Assembly (NCBI GenBank): GCA_947652605.1
Contig: OX393576.1
Location: forward strand, 57,574,966 to 57,638,965
DNA length: 64,000 bases
Direction of reading: 5' to 3'
DNA from: Elmis aenea
Taxonomy: Eukaryota > Arthropoda > Insecta > Coleoptera > Elmidae
Part shown: one piece after another, positions 54,733-64,000 of the stretch
How positions within the stretch are numbered: position 1 is the stretch's first letter
How the letters are laid out: each line of letters starts with the position of its first letter
Notes under the pieces: generated by a model
Told to the model about the DNA's origin: nothing
The model's input: only the letters and a program-made list of their open reading frames with translations
Databases searched by the model: none
Made by a program: the position numbers and the translations under genes

Positions 54733-54849
54733 AGCCCTTAGATATACACAATTTTACTCACAGCGAATATGTACAGCATAGTCGCTATTCATGACCAAGG
54801 CCGATGACGATTATATTCGGCATAACAGCTTAAGACTTAAGGGGTTAAA

Positions 54850-55860
54850 AATCGAACGCTGTAGTTGGAAACAATGTTGCGTCAATTTTGTCTTAAATTT
54901 CGTGCTTATTTGAGGTTGTTGCTTTTTGCCATTCGGAAAAGTTTTTGGCGTGCTTATTTTTAAAAGGACAACACTAAAAATTAGGTAAATCGCAAATATA
55001 GTGCAGACAAGTTCTATCGATATTAGCAGAAAAATTGAATTATAGACATATTTGTCTGTCTTCTAATAAATCAGACAATTTATCTAGATATGTAGTAAAA
55101 ATGTGTAAATTATTAGATACTTTAAACCTAAAAAATAGCAAATTCTACGCAATTATATTTACTTATTCACAATCCAGAGATACATAGTCTTTTATACTAT
55201 AATATTATTATATTTTGACATACAATCTTAGGCAAATACTCCTAATATACATATAATTTTCCTTTAGACAAAATAATACCATTTTGATGTTAAAATTAAC
55301 ATCATATTTAAACTGTGCATATACTTTATGTGCTCTTATTGCTCATTTTGTAATCATTATACTGCCAAAAATTATATTTAAGCCTTGGAATGGCATTGTC
55401 AAAATCAAATTTTGAATTAGCTAGTTAAATTTTAATAAGAAATTCAGGCAACTTTGTTTTTAGAATTGTTTTAAAATCCGAAATATTTAGGTACATAATA
55501 AAATTTTAAGTTTTAAAATCGAGTGCTACTATATGATGGATGATGGCCCATCATTAAGATATCCAAAACTTTAAGCAAATGCAAATTAACGTTTTAAAAC
55601 ATTTATGTTTGCGTATACTTTAATGTAATCATAACATTTTTGTATTTGTATGTAAAAACATTTGTAATTTTAAAATATAACAAAGTAAATAAAAAGGCAT
55701 AAACTCACCGATGAAATAATATAGGCGTGTTCCATATGTATAATGGTAAACGTTTTGTTTTGTTTAAGACTGTTATTAAACAAAGAACTTATATTTTTAC
55801 TTTAAAAACGCTCCTTAGTTTACCATTATTGCATGGTTTTTAATGTTGAAATATTTTAAA
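54850..55860. other. intronic AT-rich DNA, nothing recognised
   Basis: No ORF or repeat that I can support. Confidence 0.4.
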
Positions 55861-55862
55861 TA

Positions 55863-56662
55863 CAGGGTGTCTCAATTATACACCGCCAAAAAGTAGGTGC
55901 ATATTCCTGAGTGAAAATGATGACCATTTGTCAAATATTTTGTTACCCGAAAATGCTTCCTTTCAAAGTTAGAGACCTCCAAAGTTGCAAGAAAAAAAAA
56001 AACAAAAAATCGAATACGTCCTAGCCGTTTAAGCCAGAGCTATCAAACTTGGCCGAAATGTTTAGGTGTTTCCTATTAACTTTGTGGGATAATTAGAAAG
56101 AAAACACGTAATAGGAAGTATGATTTATAGTCAGGTCATCCGCTTACCAGGCGAACAAGCTTTAAGTCAAGCATGACATTAGCCAACTAAGTTTAGTAAA
56201 AAAAATATTTGAGGTGTATAAACAGAGTTTGTCGATGCATCTTTAGCGCTAATTTTCTGGAAAACGGCTACGTTTACAGCAAAAAACAAAGAGGGACGAT
56301 TTTTTTCTCATAAGTCGTACTTCCTTATGGACGAATGACATTTTGAATTTTATTCCAGAGAAAAAAAATCTGAAGATGGTAAGCGGATGACCTGACTATA
56401 AATCATACTTCCAATTACGTGTTTTCTTTCCAATTATCCCACAAAGTCAATGGGAAACACCTAAACATTTCGGCCAAGTTTGATAGCTCTAGCTTAAACG
56501 GCTAGGACGTATTCGATTTTTGATATTTTTTTTCTTGCAACTTTGGAGGTCTCTAACTTTGAAACGAAGCATTTTCGGATAACAAAATATTTGACAAATG
56601 GTCATCATTTTCACTCAGGAATATGCACCTACTTTTTGGCGGTGTATAATTGGGACACCCTG
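55863..56662. mobile_element. TA-flanked palindromic element, 800 bp
   Basis: The left end cagggtgtctcaattataca and the right end, inverted, cagggtgtcccaattataca match, with arms continuing to the middle (ggtgcatattcctgagtgaa, aatatttgacaaatggtcat, gacctccaaagttgcaag, ggtcatccgcttacc). TA on both sides. The arms are nearly identical over about 300 bp. No ORF. Confidence 0.82.
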
Positions 56663-56669
56663 TAAAAAA

Positions 56670-58235
56670 AGCAAACAGTGATTATATGGGGAGTATTTAG
56701 GAGTTTATAGGCTAATTTTTTTTAAACCAAAATGCGTTTAAATTAACTTTCCAACCATGATTTACCATTTTATTTTGTAATGTACAAGCCCAAAATCATG
56801 CTCGTTCGCCTGTTCGTGTTTTTAAACATTTTTGGTTTTATTGTTTGATACAAATGCAAAATCAAGCTAAAGTTTGTTGGATAAGTGATCTTTTTTGTTT
56901 ATAGTAATGATTTTTCTATTAATATACTCATGAAATGTCGACAAACGTCTCAAAAAAAAAAGTTGTACGTACGTCTTTCCGGCCACATTACGTGTTTAAT
57001 TAAAGTTAAAATATAAAACTTTGCTTGTAAGTTACAAAACTAAAAGCACATATTAAAAACACATCGGTATTCAAACAAGTATTTTAATTTGCAGTGTAAA
57101 ACTACGGTCCATCACTAAATGGGTAACTAATTTTACGCTAGAAGGCGTCATAAATCTTTCTAAGCGCTCAGTGTCGACAGAGGACATTTGTTAACGTCAA
57201 AAATTAAACTTTCGATAGTACGAGATCTATGCATCTAGATGTTATACACGAAAAATAATGTCAGTGCTTTAGGGATCCTAGTAACACTGTAAAGCAATCA
57301 ATAAAACTGATAAATCTCTTCCACGCCCTAATACAAACAAGCATTAATTATACACCAATTAAAATGCAATTAAAAATTTTAAACTACTTTGTTACTGGGA
57401 GCTGCAACACTAATCTACACGCAGCTACAAGTTTAACTTAGAACCAATTAGTACCCGTCACGTGCATGAAATTAAATCTACACAATAATCAAACTAGAGA
57501 CATTAAATTGTATTTAAGCTTTCATAGGTTTCTACTGAAATTTAATTATAAACGCGTGTTATGTTTAAGCAAATATTGGCTCCGCTTAACGTCGCCTAAG
57601 CTACTAAAAGGGTACGTCAACTTGTAGCTCTTCTCTATCTGAAATATAACAGCGATTTAAGAATTTCCGCAGTGCAATTTCCAGGAAAGCAAAAAATTTA
57701 TTTTTAAAGGTACTTTTATAGAACTGCGGTATAGGGTTTGTTCTAATAAATGCTTTTAATTCGACCCTCGTCACCGTATGCCAAATAATTGCACGAGCTC
57801 GCCTAACATTTATACAGGGTGAGCTAATTTTAATGAAAATATTTGCATAAAAATACAGGACAGAAAAAATTGTGTCGTATTTAATATGGCGATTCGCTAG
57901 TCTAAATTATACCGCCCATAATGATCAAAACCGAACATATCGCCGTTTACAATTTAGCGGGGGCCTAACGATTGCCAACAAACAAAGACAGAAATGTAAA
58001 TGGACTTTGAAATTCATCACAAACATTTTATATCTAACATTCATCACCAAAAGTATAAAATAACTATGCTGACACGCACTATTTATAATCTAAGTAATCG
58101 AATAATTGCGGTTTTATATAATAGGGTTGCCAACACTGTTACTTTGACATATCGCGATTGTTCTTTGAAAAGTTCTGTGCTCTGAATTTTGTAAAAAGAA
58201 CGTGGCGACTAAGAAAAAAATAGATCCTCGACTTG
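56670..58235. other. intronic DNA; single MITE end at 57813
   Basis: tatacagggtgagctaattt at 57811 is a lone left end of the CAGGGTG class with no partner. Other short frames have no motif. Confidence 0.4.
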
Positions 58236-58239
58236 GTTA

Positions 58240-58400
58240 AAAAAAAAAAACGGTAACACCGGTTTTAATCGTTATTAAGTTTCGGTTCACGAAAACGAAA
58301 TATATACTTAAGGGGTGGGAACGTAAAGAACTAAAACGAAATATTTCGTTTTCGTTACGATCAAAAACGAAGGAAATATTTTTCGTTTTTGTCTATGATT
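58240..58400. repeat. ACGAAATATTTCGT-type inverted repeat region
   Basis: cgaaatatttcgttttcgtt, gtaacaccggttttaat and aggaaatatttttcgttttt occur close together and are partly self-complementary. Possibly another member or relative of the ACCGTT family; weak. Confidence 0.3.
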
Positions 58401-58521
58401 CTAAGAGCTGAGGACCAATCTTAAGTTAATTCTGTATAACCACACAGATTACTTTGTCGTGTTTTTAATTTTTTTAACAATAAAAATGTTTTTTGTTTTA
58501 GGTTATAGCCATTAGAAAATG

Positions 58522-59448
58522 TACCGGTAAACCGAGGCTACTTAAACACCCCGGGGTAACTTGGTCACCTAGCTTATTGTTTATTATTTTACTTGGTTAC
58601 ATTTTACTTTGTGTTTTCTTTTCGGTTTTGGCATGTTCTTATCGTTTGTGACAGGTAACTTTTGAATAAAAATGGTGCGCAATTACGAAAGAAATCCCGG
58701 TTCCAAGCCTTATCGTAATTTTAAAGTCGAGGATCTGGAAAATGCCATACAATCCGTTCAAGCTGGAATGTAAAAAAAACTGGCAGCAAAAACCTATAAA
58801 GTGCCTCGGTCAACATTAGCTAGGAAGGTTCTTGGAAAAAATTTGGGGTCAGTTGGTCATCCAAGAGTTTTTTCGAGCGAAAAGGAGGCCACCATAGCGA
58901 AGACACTTGGCGTTGTCGCCAATTGGGGTTCCCCCTAACTAGGCTAGATGTAAGGACTGTTATTTCAAAATATCTTGAAAAAGAGGGAAAAACAGTTTGT
59001 ATTTTCAAAGACAACATCCCTGGAGAGGATTTCCTTAATTCGTTTATCCAAAGAAACAATCTGCCCATACGTCTTGCTTCTAACATCAAGAGATCCAGAG
59101 CTTTCGTTGACCGTATAGATATTTTTAATTTTTTCAACAACATTAATGATGCTTTAAGAGATGTGGATAATTTTAACATATATAGTACGATGAAACTAAT
59201 GTTACCGACGATATATTGTTGGTTTTATTAAATTTTTCGAGCTTCAACCCCGGGGCTACTTGGTCACCACATTTTAATTTTTTTTTTTTCAAAAACTGTA
59301 TTCAAATTAGGGCCTCTGGATAATTTAGTTGTTGTATATTGCTATTGTCGGTAAAATCAAATTTATTTGAAATCAAAATATCGATTAGTTTCAGAATTAC
59401 CTTTAAAAAAGTGATAAAATGGTGTCCAAGTAGCCCCCGATTACGGTA
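58522..59448 (+). mobile_element. pogo/Tigger-like element with internal deletion
   Basis: Imperfect inverted ends of about 29 bp: the left reads taccggtaaaccgaggctac and the right, inverted, taccgtaatcgggggctact, each followed by t/g-acacc. They begin and end with TA. Subterminal ccccggggctacttggtcac is repeated on both sides (about 58550 and 59250). Inside is the N-terminal half of a transposase (next entry). Confidence 0.72.
58672..59215 (+). pseudogene. pogo-like transposase, N-terminal half
   Basis: ATG at 58672 (MVRNYERNPGSKPYRNFKVE). The HTH-psq domain follows: LENAIQSVQAGM, an in-frame stop, then LAAKTYKVPRSTLARKVLGK, with SVGHPRVFSSEKEATIAKTL after it. After a frameshift near 58,920 come PLTRLDVRTVISKYLEKEGK, GEDFLNSFIQRNNLPIRLAS and FFNNINDALRDVDNFNIY. 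A last frameshift gives YDETNVTDD, the first catalytic aspartate motif, where the coding part ends. One stop and two frameshifts make it dead. The C-terminal two thirds of the DDE domain were deleted. Confidence 0.82.
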
Positions 59449-59449
59449 A

Positions 59450-60790
59450 CACTTAACAGATATTCTTTCTCGTTTAAATTCTTTTTACCAGTGGTAAATT
59501 GTAGCCCATTAAGGCGCCTGTTCTCCTTGCAAGCAAAGGTGCTTAAATCTTTTTTGGTTATTGCAATAAACTATAATGTCAAAATGCTCTCCCTTAATTT
59601 TATTATTTTATTACTTCCAATATTTTATTGAAATGTTTGACTTTGACTTTGACGATGAAATCACAATTGACAGGTAAGCAAGTAAATATGATAAAGGGGC
59701 AGAAGCTGTTTTTCACAGTGTACTTTTTTTATTATCAATGAATTTAACTTGGCCTAAGTATATTCTACAAATTGTTTAAACTTTAACTAAATTCTATTAG
59801 TTCTTAAACTTGTTGTCTGTAACATAATGGCTTAGCGATAATTGAAGTAAACTGCAACTTATACAAATTTGAAGCTGATGCAGTGAGGTTAAGGCATAAT
59901 AAAATTAATTAAAATGTAAGATTTTTTTAATCTAGTTTTATTATGCATCGGGCTACTTACAATTGAACGGCATTTATATCTTCTTATAAATTCTGTGGTA
60001 TACCTAGCTTAAGCAATATTACTTCAAATAAGTTATGATAAAACGTTTAAAATTAAAACGAAATTAAAAATTTAACAAAAAAGATAAATTTTCTATTTAT
60101 ATATGTACAATTTGCAATTGTAATGAAACAGTCTTTAATGCTTATACAATGCGTATTTAATCTCGATTCAACTATTTTTAAATCGTATTGAACTGTTTAG
60201 CATATATTTAATCAGGCGAATGAGCTAAACACTGTCATTGAAGCTTGGAATTAAAGATATAAAATTAAACAGACGCCCCTGTTCGAGTAAGTTAATTTGG
60301 TTTTATCGACGTAAATAGATACGCGCAATTTATTCAAGTGCAGAACTCAGCTCTGTTTCATCTCATGGTAATAAGCTGAAATTGGACATGTTTACTGGTA
60401 AATAAAAAAATATATATAATTTTACAAGCTCTTTGTAACGAGATCTTTAAGATTATAAGCATTGCCTACCTAAAATACAAAATAAGTAAATTTTAATTTG
60501 CAGTTTTGAACTTTAACATGCGATTAAGTTTACTTTAATAATAAGCTCTAAATATTTTAATATAATTTCTCTAAATAAAGATATCGTTAGTTTTAAAAAT
60601 AAATTTCATAAATAACTAAGCAGAACTTATAAAACAAATATGGTAATGAACAATAGATGTAAGAGGGCTTATTTTTATACAAACTACGCAATCATCAAAA
60701 TGGAATCAGAATGAAAATGGTCATTCTGTTAAATGGCTGTGACATTGAACTTAAAGAGAAAAGTTTCATCAAAACACACTAAGCATGAAG
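59450..60790. other. intronic AT-rich DNA, nothing recognised
   Basis: No ORF, element end or inverted pair that I can support. Confidence 0.4.
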
Positions 60791-60814
60791 AGTTCACTAC
60801 ATGGTTTTTAAACA

Positions 60815-61560
60815 AAAATAAGTGAAATTGAACTCAAGCATCAAAGTGTAATAAAATTTTTCACAAAAGACTGCAATGGGATTTTGTTATCCATCAAAGA
60901 ATGACTGGCGTATATAAAAATAAATTCCTATCTTTATTCAAAGTAAAATTTTGGTCTAAGCTGTTTTACTGGGATAGAGACTTTACAGGGGATGATCCAA
61001 AATCTGGTCGACCAGTTGAGGGAAGAACTGATAAAATGATTAAAAAAGTTGTTGATTTGAGATCTGGGCGTATCTTTGGGATCGTCCTGCTGAACAAGAA
61101 TCTATGCAGTTTGTTCACAAAGGTTTGTTTCCTCCAAACAAAGCTAAAACACAGTCTTCGGCCGGAAAACTAATGGCAATCAGTTTTTTGGGACAATGCC
61201 CACAAAAAAATTAGAAAAAAGCCACTTATATTAATAAAGAAGTCTAGTTAAAACGACCTTTGTGGCGGCAAAAGAATCTGCTTCTGTACGACAGAGGCAG
61301 GGTCCATAAGGCACGCAATATTCAGGCTGTATTTCAAATTTCAAGAATGTGGATTTAATGAACTGCTTTATCCACCTTACAGCACTACGATTTATTTTGT
61401 GAAAAAAATGACAAAAAACCTTAGGGACAGAGAATTTACAGTCAATAGTGAGCCAAAAGTAGCTGTTGATGCCTAGTTGGTGGAACTCCCAAAAGAGTTA
61501 TTTGTTGAAGAGATGCAGCAATTCGAGAATCGTTAAGTGTACAAGTCTATAAGTGTTGAA
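60815..61560 (+). pseudogene. mariner transposase relic (SETMAR/irritans-like)
   Basis: Reads in order: VIKFFTKDCNGILL and MTGVYKNKFLSLFKVKFWSK (first HTH), DFTGDDPKSGRPVEGRTD (the DDPRSGRPVE linker typical of this group), a long decayed middle, then CGFNELLYPPYSTTIYF (the C-terminal catalytic region H-PYSPDL is degraded to YPPYST) and REFTVNSEPKVAVDA, LVELPKELFVEEMQQFENR, YKSISVENGYTER. The end matches the EEVIAAV-AYF-------Y--GI--LE-RW pattern. Many stops. No intact catalytic triad. Confidence 0.75.
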
Positions 61561-61570
61561 AATGGTTATA

Positions 61571-62548
61571 CAGAGCGTTTCTTAAGTATTGCAAAAAAAA
61601 ATCTGGAGGTCATTCTTGATCGAAAATTAAGAGGGGTCTTTCATATATTTTTTTCCCTTAGACGTCTTCTTTAGGAGTTACACCCCCCTAAAGGGGAGAG
61701 GTAAAATTAGGTTTTTATTTTATTTCTCAAATTTGGATAAATGTAGGAGAATGATATTTGGTAGCTGTTTTATGCTTATTGAAAGGTTTCGCATAGAAAT
61801 ATTTTTAATCATCTACCCCCCTTCATAGGCGCTGAAAAGTACGACCCCTGTTGGATTTTTTATCAGAACATTTTGGAAGCTTAAAAATTTTAATATCAAA
61901 ATTTGTTTTTTGAAAGCTTGATGTATTTAGAAACTTTTTTATTCTTTTGTTTTTTTCTCGTTAAACCTACCGTTTTTGAGTAAAAAATAACATAAGTAAA
62001 CACAAACCATCAAATATTCCAATATAATCATTTTTGACGTTTACGCGGCGACAAAGCTATAACGACCGTCAGTTCTACCCAATATGAACATAAACAAACC
62101 ATGGCAAGGGCAACCACCAAAATGAATCGTTTTATGTTGAAATATTTGATGGTTCATGTTTACTTATTTAATTTTTTACTTGAAAACGGTAGGTTTTACG
62201 AGAAAATAAAATAAAAAGTTTCTAAATAAATCAAGCTTACAAAAAACTAATTTTGATATTAAAATTTTTAAGCTTCCAAAAAGTTCTGATAAAAAATCCA
62301 ACAGGGGTCGTACTTTTTAGCCCCTGTGAAGGGGGGAGATGATTAAAAATATTTCTATGCGAAACCTTTCAATAAGCATAAAACAGCTACCAAATATCAT
62401 TCTCCTACAGTTATCCAAATTTGAGAAATAAAATAAAAACCTAATTTTACCGCTCCCCTTTAAAGGGTTGTAACTCCAAAAAAGACGTCTAGGGAAAAAA
62501 ATTTATATGAAAAACCCTAAAGTTTTTTGCAATACCTAAATAACCCTG
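61571..62548. mobile_element. TA-flanked palindromic element, 978 bp
   Basis: Left end cagagcgtttcttaagtatt and right end, inverted, cagggttatttaggtattgc. The arms share ccttagacgtcttctttagg, gttttattttatttctcaaa, ggagaatgatatttggtagc, aaaggtttcgcatagaaat and ggggtcgtac. TA on both sides. The centre (about 62,030-62,110) is unique and GC-richer. It begins 10 bp after the mariner relic. Confidence 0.8.
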
Positions 62549-62847
62549 TATAATAAAATACTTTTTTTCTTCTCCTATGTGCTTTCTTTCATGACAAGTT
62601 CCTGAATTACGCCCTCATGATTTTTACATTTCTTAAATACTAGGTACATTAAAAAGTTTTATCAAAAATGTATTAAAAAAAGTGTACACAATGACACGAT
62701 TTTGGACACGAAGATTTAGTAAATTGCACTTTATTTGTTAATTCAAGGAATTAAAAGGCAAGACACAGCGTATTTGAGGTAGTATTATCATTTTGTATAT
62801 AAATACTATTTCTAAAATATTCGTCTATTATTGTCGTGTAATCGTAC

Positions 62848-63002
62848 CACTTTATCTCCTAAATTTTTCACAGTGCATGGTAGCAGCACAGTCTGTCCAA
62901 CATGCGCTTGCAATTGTTTGATGTGAGTTTCATCAAACACCGGACTTATATGGAACCGATCTTGATCGTTCTGTTGTGTTTTCGAATTTTTCCAAGTGTA
63001 TC
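62848..63002 (-). CDS. dpr-like: dpr-like gene, exon encoding start of Ig domain 1
   Basis: 155 nt. The acceptor is tttgtttgcag|GATACACTTGG and the donor is AAAGTG|gtacga. It encodes YTWKNSKTQQNDQDRFHISP, then VFDETHIKQLQAHVGQTVLL and PCTVKNLGDKV. P-x-FD---x--v-A-x-G-x3-L-x-C-x-V-x-NLG[ND]K is the classic start of the first dpr Ig domain, with its first Cys. Joined to the exon at 43322 it gives NLGDKVVSWIRTKDLHILT, in frame. The first base of the split Gly/Asp-type codon at its start comes from an upstream exon that lies outside the window or was not recognised. Confidence 0.85.
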
Positions 63003-64000
63003 CTGCAAACAAACAAAAAATCGATTAGACAATATATATTTGCGCAGACCTGGAACAATTGTTGGCAAACATGCAAATATTTACATCGTGTAAGGTCATT
63101 GTATTGGAATTGGCACACGCTAACGGGGCAGAATATTGTTTATCAGGTGGAAGCATTTTTCGTAAGTGGTTTTAAAGTGGGTTTTGTTCTAATTTTGACA
63201 CTAATTTGCGTGGATCAGAGAATTAAAGTACAAGTTTCTTTAATTATCTTGGACATGATATTAAAGGTCTGGCTAATTACATTTAATTGCAATTTTTAAT
63301 TTAAATTTAAACTAAATCGCCGAAAAACCAATACAGCTTTACTTGCAGTCTGTTCTGCTTTTATATTACAATGGAATATTAAAAACATATTATTGGCAAA
63401 AAAAAACTAGTGTGGCCACCAAAAGACCGTCACCATACATTTTGTGTGTGAGTTTGTGTAAGCGTCGGGCTGTTACCAAGCAATACGTTCTTGTACAGCA
63501 AAATTACCAACACATTTTGGTCATTATTAGTGAATACAAATAACCTTACATTACGGATATTTGAAAGTCGGTTGATCAACTATGCCTTTAACCATGCAGC
63601 TGCCGACGTTATGTGACCCATTTCTATAAAATAACATTGTTTTTAACGAATCATACTCCCAACTTAAACTTCATTACAATTTGACTCTTGTTCGAATTAG
63701 CTTAAAGCGAAAAACAACAGCTATATTAGATCTAAACTGAAGATATTTGATAGACTAATTAGACGACTTCATATTCTGGAGACGCGCTTTGTACTCCATT
63801 TAATTAAACGATGTTCAAAATAAATTCTAAACATAACTCAAGACAATTCCCTGACTACTGAGAAATCACTTCTGTAGCACTTCTTGCGACAATGGTGTAT
63901 ATATACACAATCCCTGAAGACATGTATAAACTTGGTATCACAGTATTGCGGAATAGCTTTGGATAAACTTTGCATAAACGTAATACAGAGGTATCCGCTA
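63003..64000. other. upstream dpr-like intron, nothing recognised
   Basis: Several 61-107 codon frames overlap here on both strands without known motifs; they are not supported as genes. Confidence 0.4.

Larger units (their letters stand above)
53865..54844. mobile_element. piggyBac deletion derivative, 980 bp, with a nested hairpin
   Basis: TTAA on both sides (53861-53864, 54845-54848). Ends cctcttaagtggacac (left) and, inverted, ccccttaagtcttaag. It keeps the last codons of a transposase on the minus strand (next entry) and contains the hairpin element 54378-54732. Without the hairpin it is about 625 bp. Confidence 0.75.
43323..62847 (-). other. dpr-like intron of 19.5 kb, filled with mobile elements
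   Basis: Lies between exon 62848-63002 and exon 43112-43322 with matching phase (both phase 0). It contains the palindromes at 43.6-44.9, 49.3-52.7, 55.9 and 61.6 kb, the Helitron-like element, the piggyBac and pogo derivatives, and the mariner relic listed separately. If the gene is correctly joined, all of these are transcribed in the pre-mRNA. Confidence 0.7.

Noticed and set aside
1..64000. CRISPR arrays, bacterial operons, rRNA or tRNA genes
   Set aside because: No regularly spaced repeats with unique spacers, no Shine-Dalgarno-type gene clusters, and no cloverleaf-like conserved tRNA boxes were seen; the content is eukaryotic.

Overview
The window looks like an AT-rich arthropod genome, most likely an insect. 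It holds one recognisable host gene and a dense layer of transposable elements. The host gene is on the minus strand and belongs to the dpr (defective proboscis extension response) family of two-immunoglobulin-domain cell-surface proteins. Four of its exons are visible, at about 62.9, 43.2, 42.9 and 41.0 kb. They splice together in a consistent phase and encode both Ig domains. The signal-peptide exon(s) upstream and the C-terminal exon downstream were not found, so most of the window is probably intron of this gene. One visible intron is 19.5 kb long, and positions 1-40,957 would lie in a further, very long one.

Layout. 0.4-1.35 kb: internally deleted piggyBac relic (minus). 6 kb: pogo/Tigger scrap. 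7.85 kb: small TTAA-flanked MITE. 8.0-12.2 kb: an hAT-type element (8-bp duplication) split by a recent Jockey-type LINE with a 26-bp target duplication, a 27-A tail and an intact 889-aa endonuclease/reverse transcriptase. 12.3-13.7 kb: decayed mariner and PIF/Harbinger pieces. 16.3-17.4 kb: pogo-like relic carrying a piggyBac deletion derivative. 21-22.6 kb: a foldback element and an hAT MITE with a perfect 8-bp duplication. 24.6-25.8 kb: a dead LINE 3' end followed by a Harbinger-like hairpin MITE. 28-29 kb: long foldback. 31-34.5 kb: repeats, a mariner relic, an hAT element that keeps only a BED zinc finger, and a second copy of the Harbinger-linked repeat. 36.1-38.6 kb: a GC-rich non-autonomous LTR retroelement with 447-bp LTRs that differ at only one position I could find. 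39.6-40.5 kb: dead LINE RT (minus).

From 41 kb to 63 kb, around and inside the dpr-like gene, are long palindromic elements with TA flanks and CAGGGTG-like ends (one nested in another), a Helitron-like element, a palindromic element split by a solo LTR and BEL/Pao gag-protease remnants, a piggyBac deletion derivative holding a near-perfect hairpin, a deleted pogo element, and a mariner relic.

The main themes are: (1) element-into-element nesting that gives relative ages; (2) repeated production of short derivatives that keep both ends plus one DNA-binding or Cys-rich domain; (3) many long inverted repeats that could fold into dsRNA in the intronic transcript. No rRNA, tRNA, CRISPR or bacterial-type feature was seen. 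All family calls come from motif recognition by eye, without database searches.
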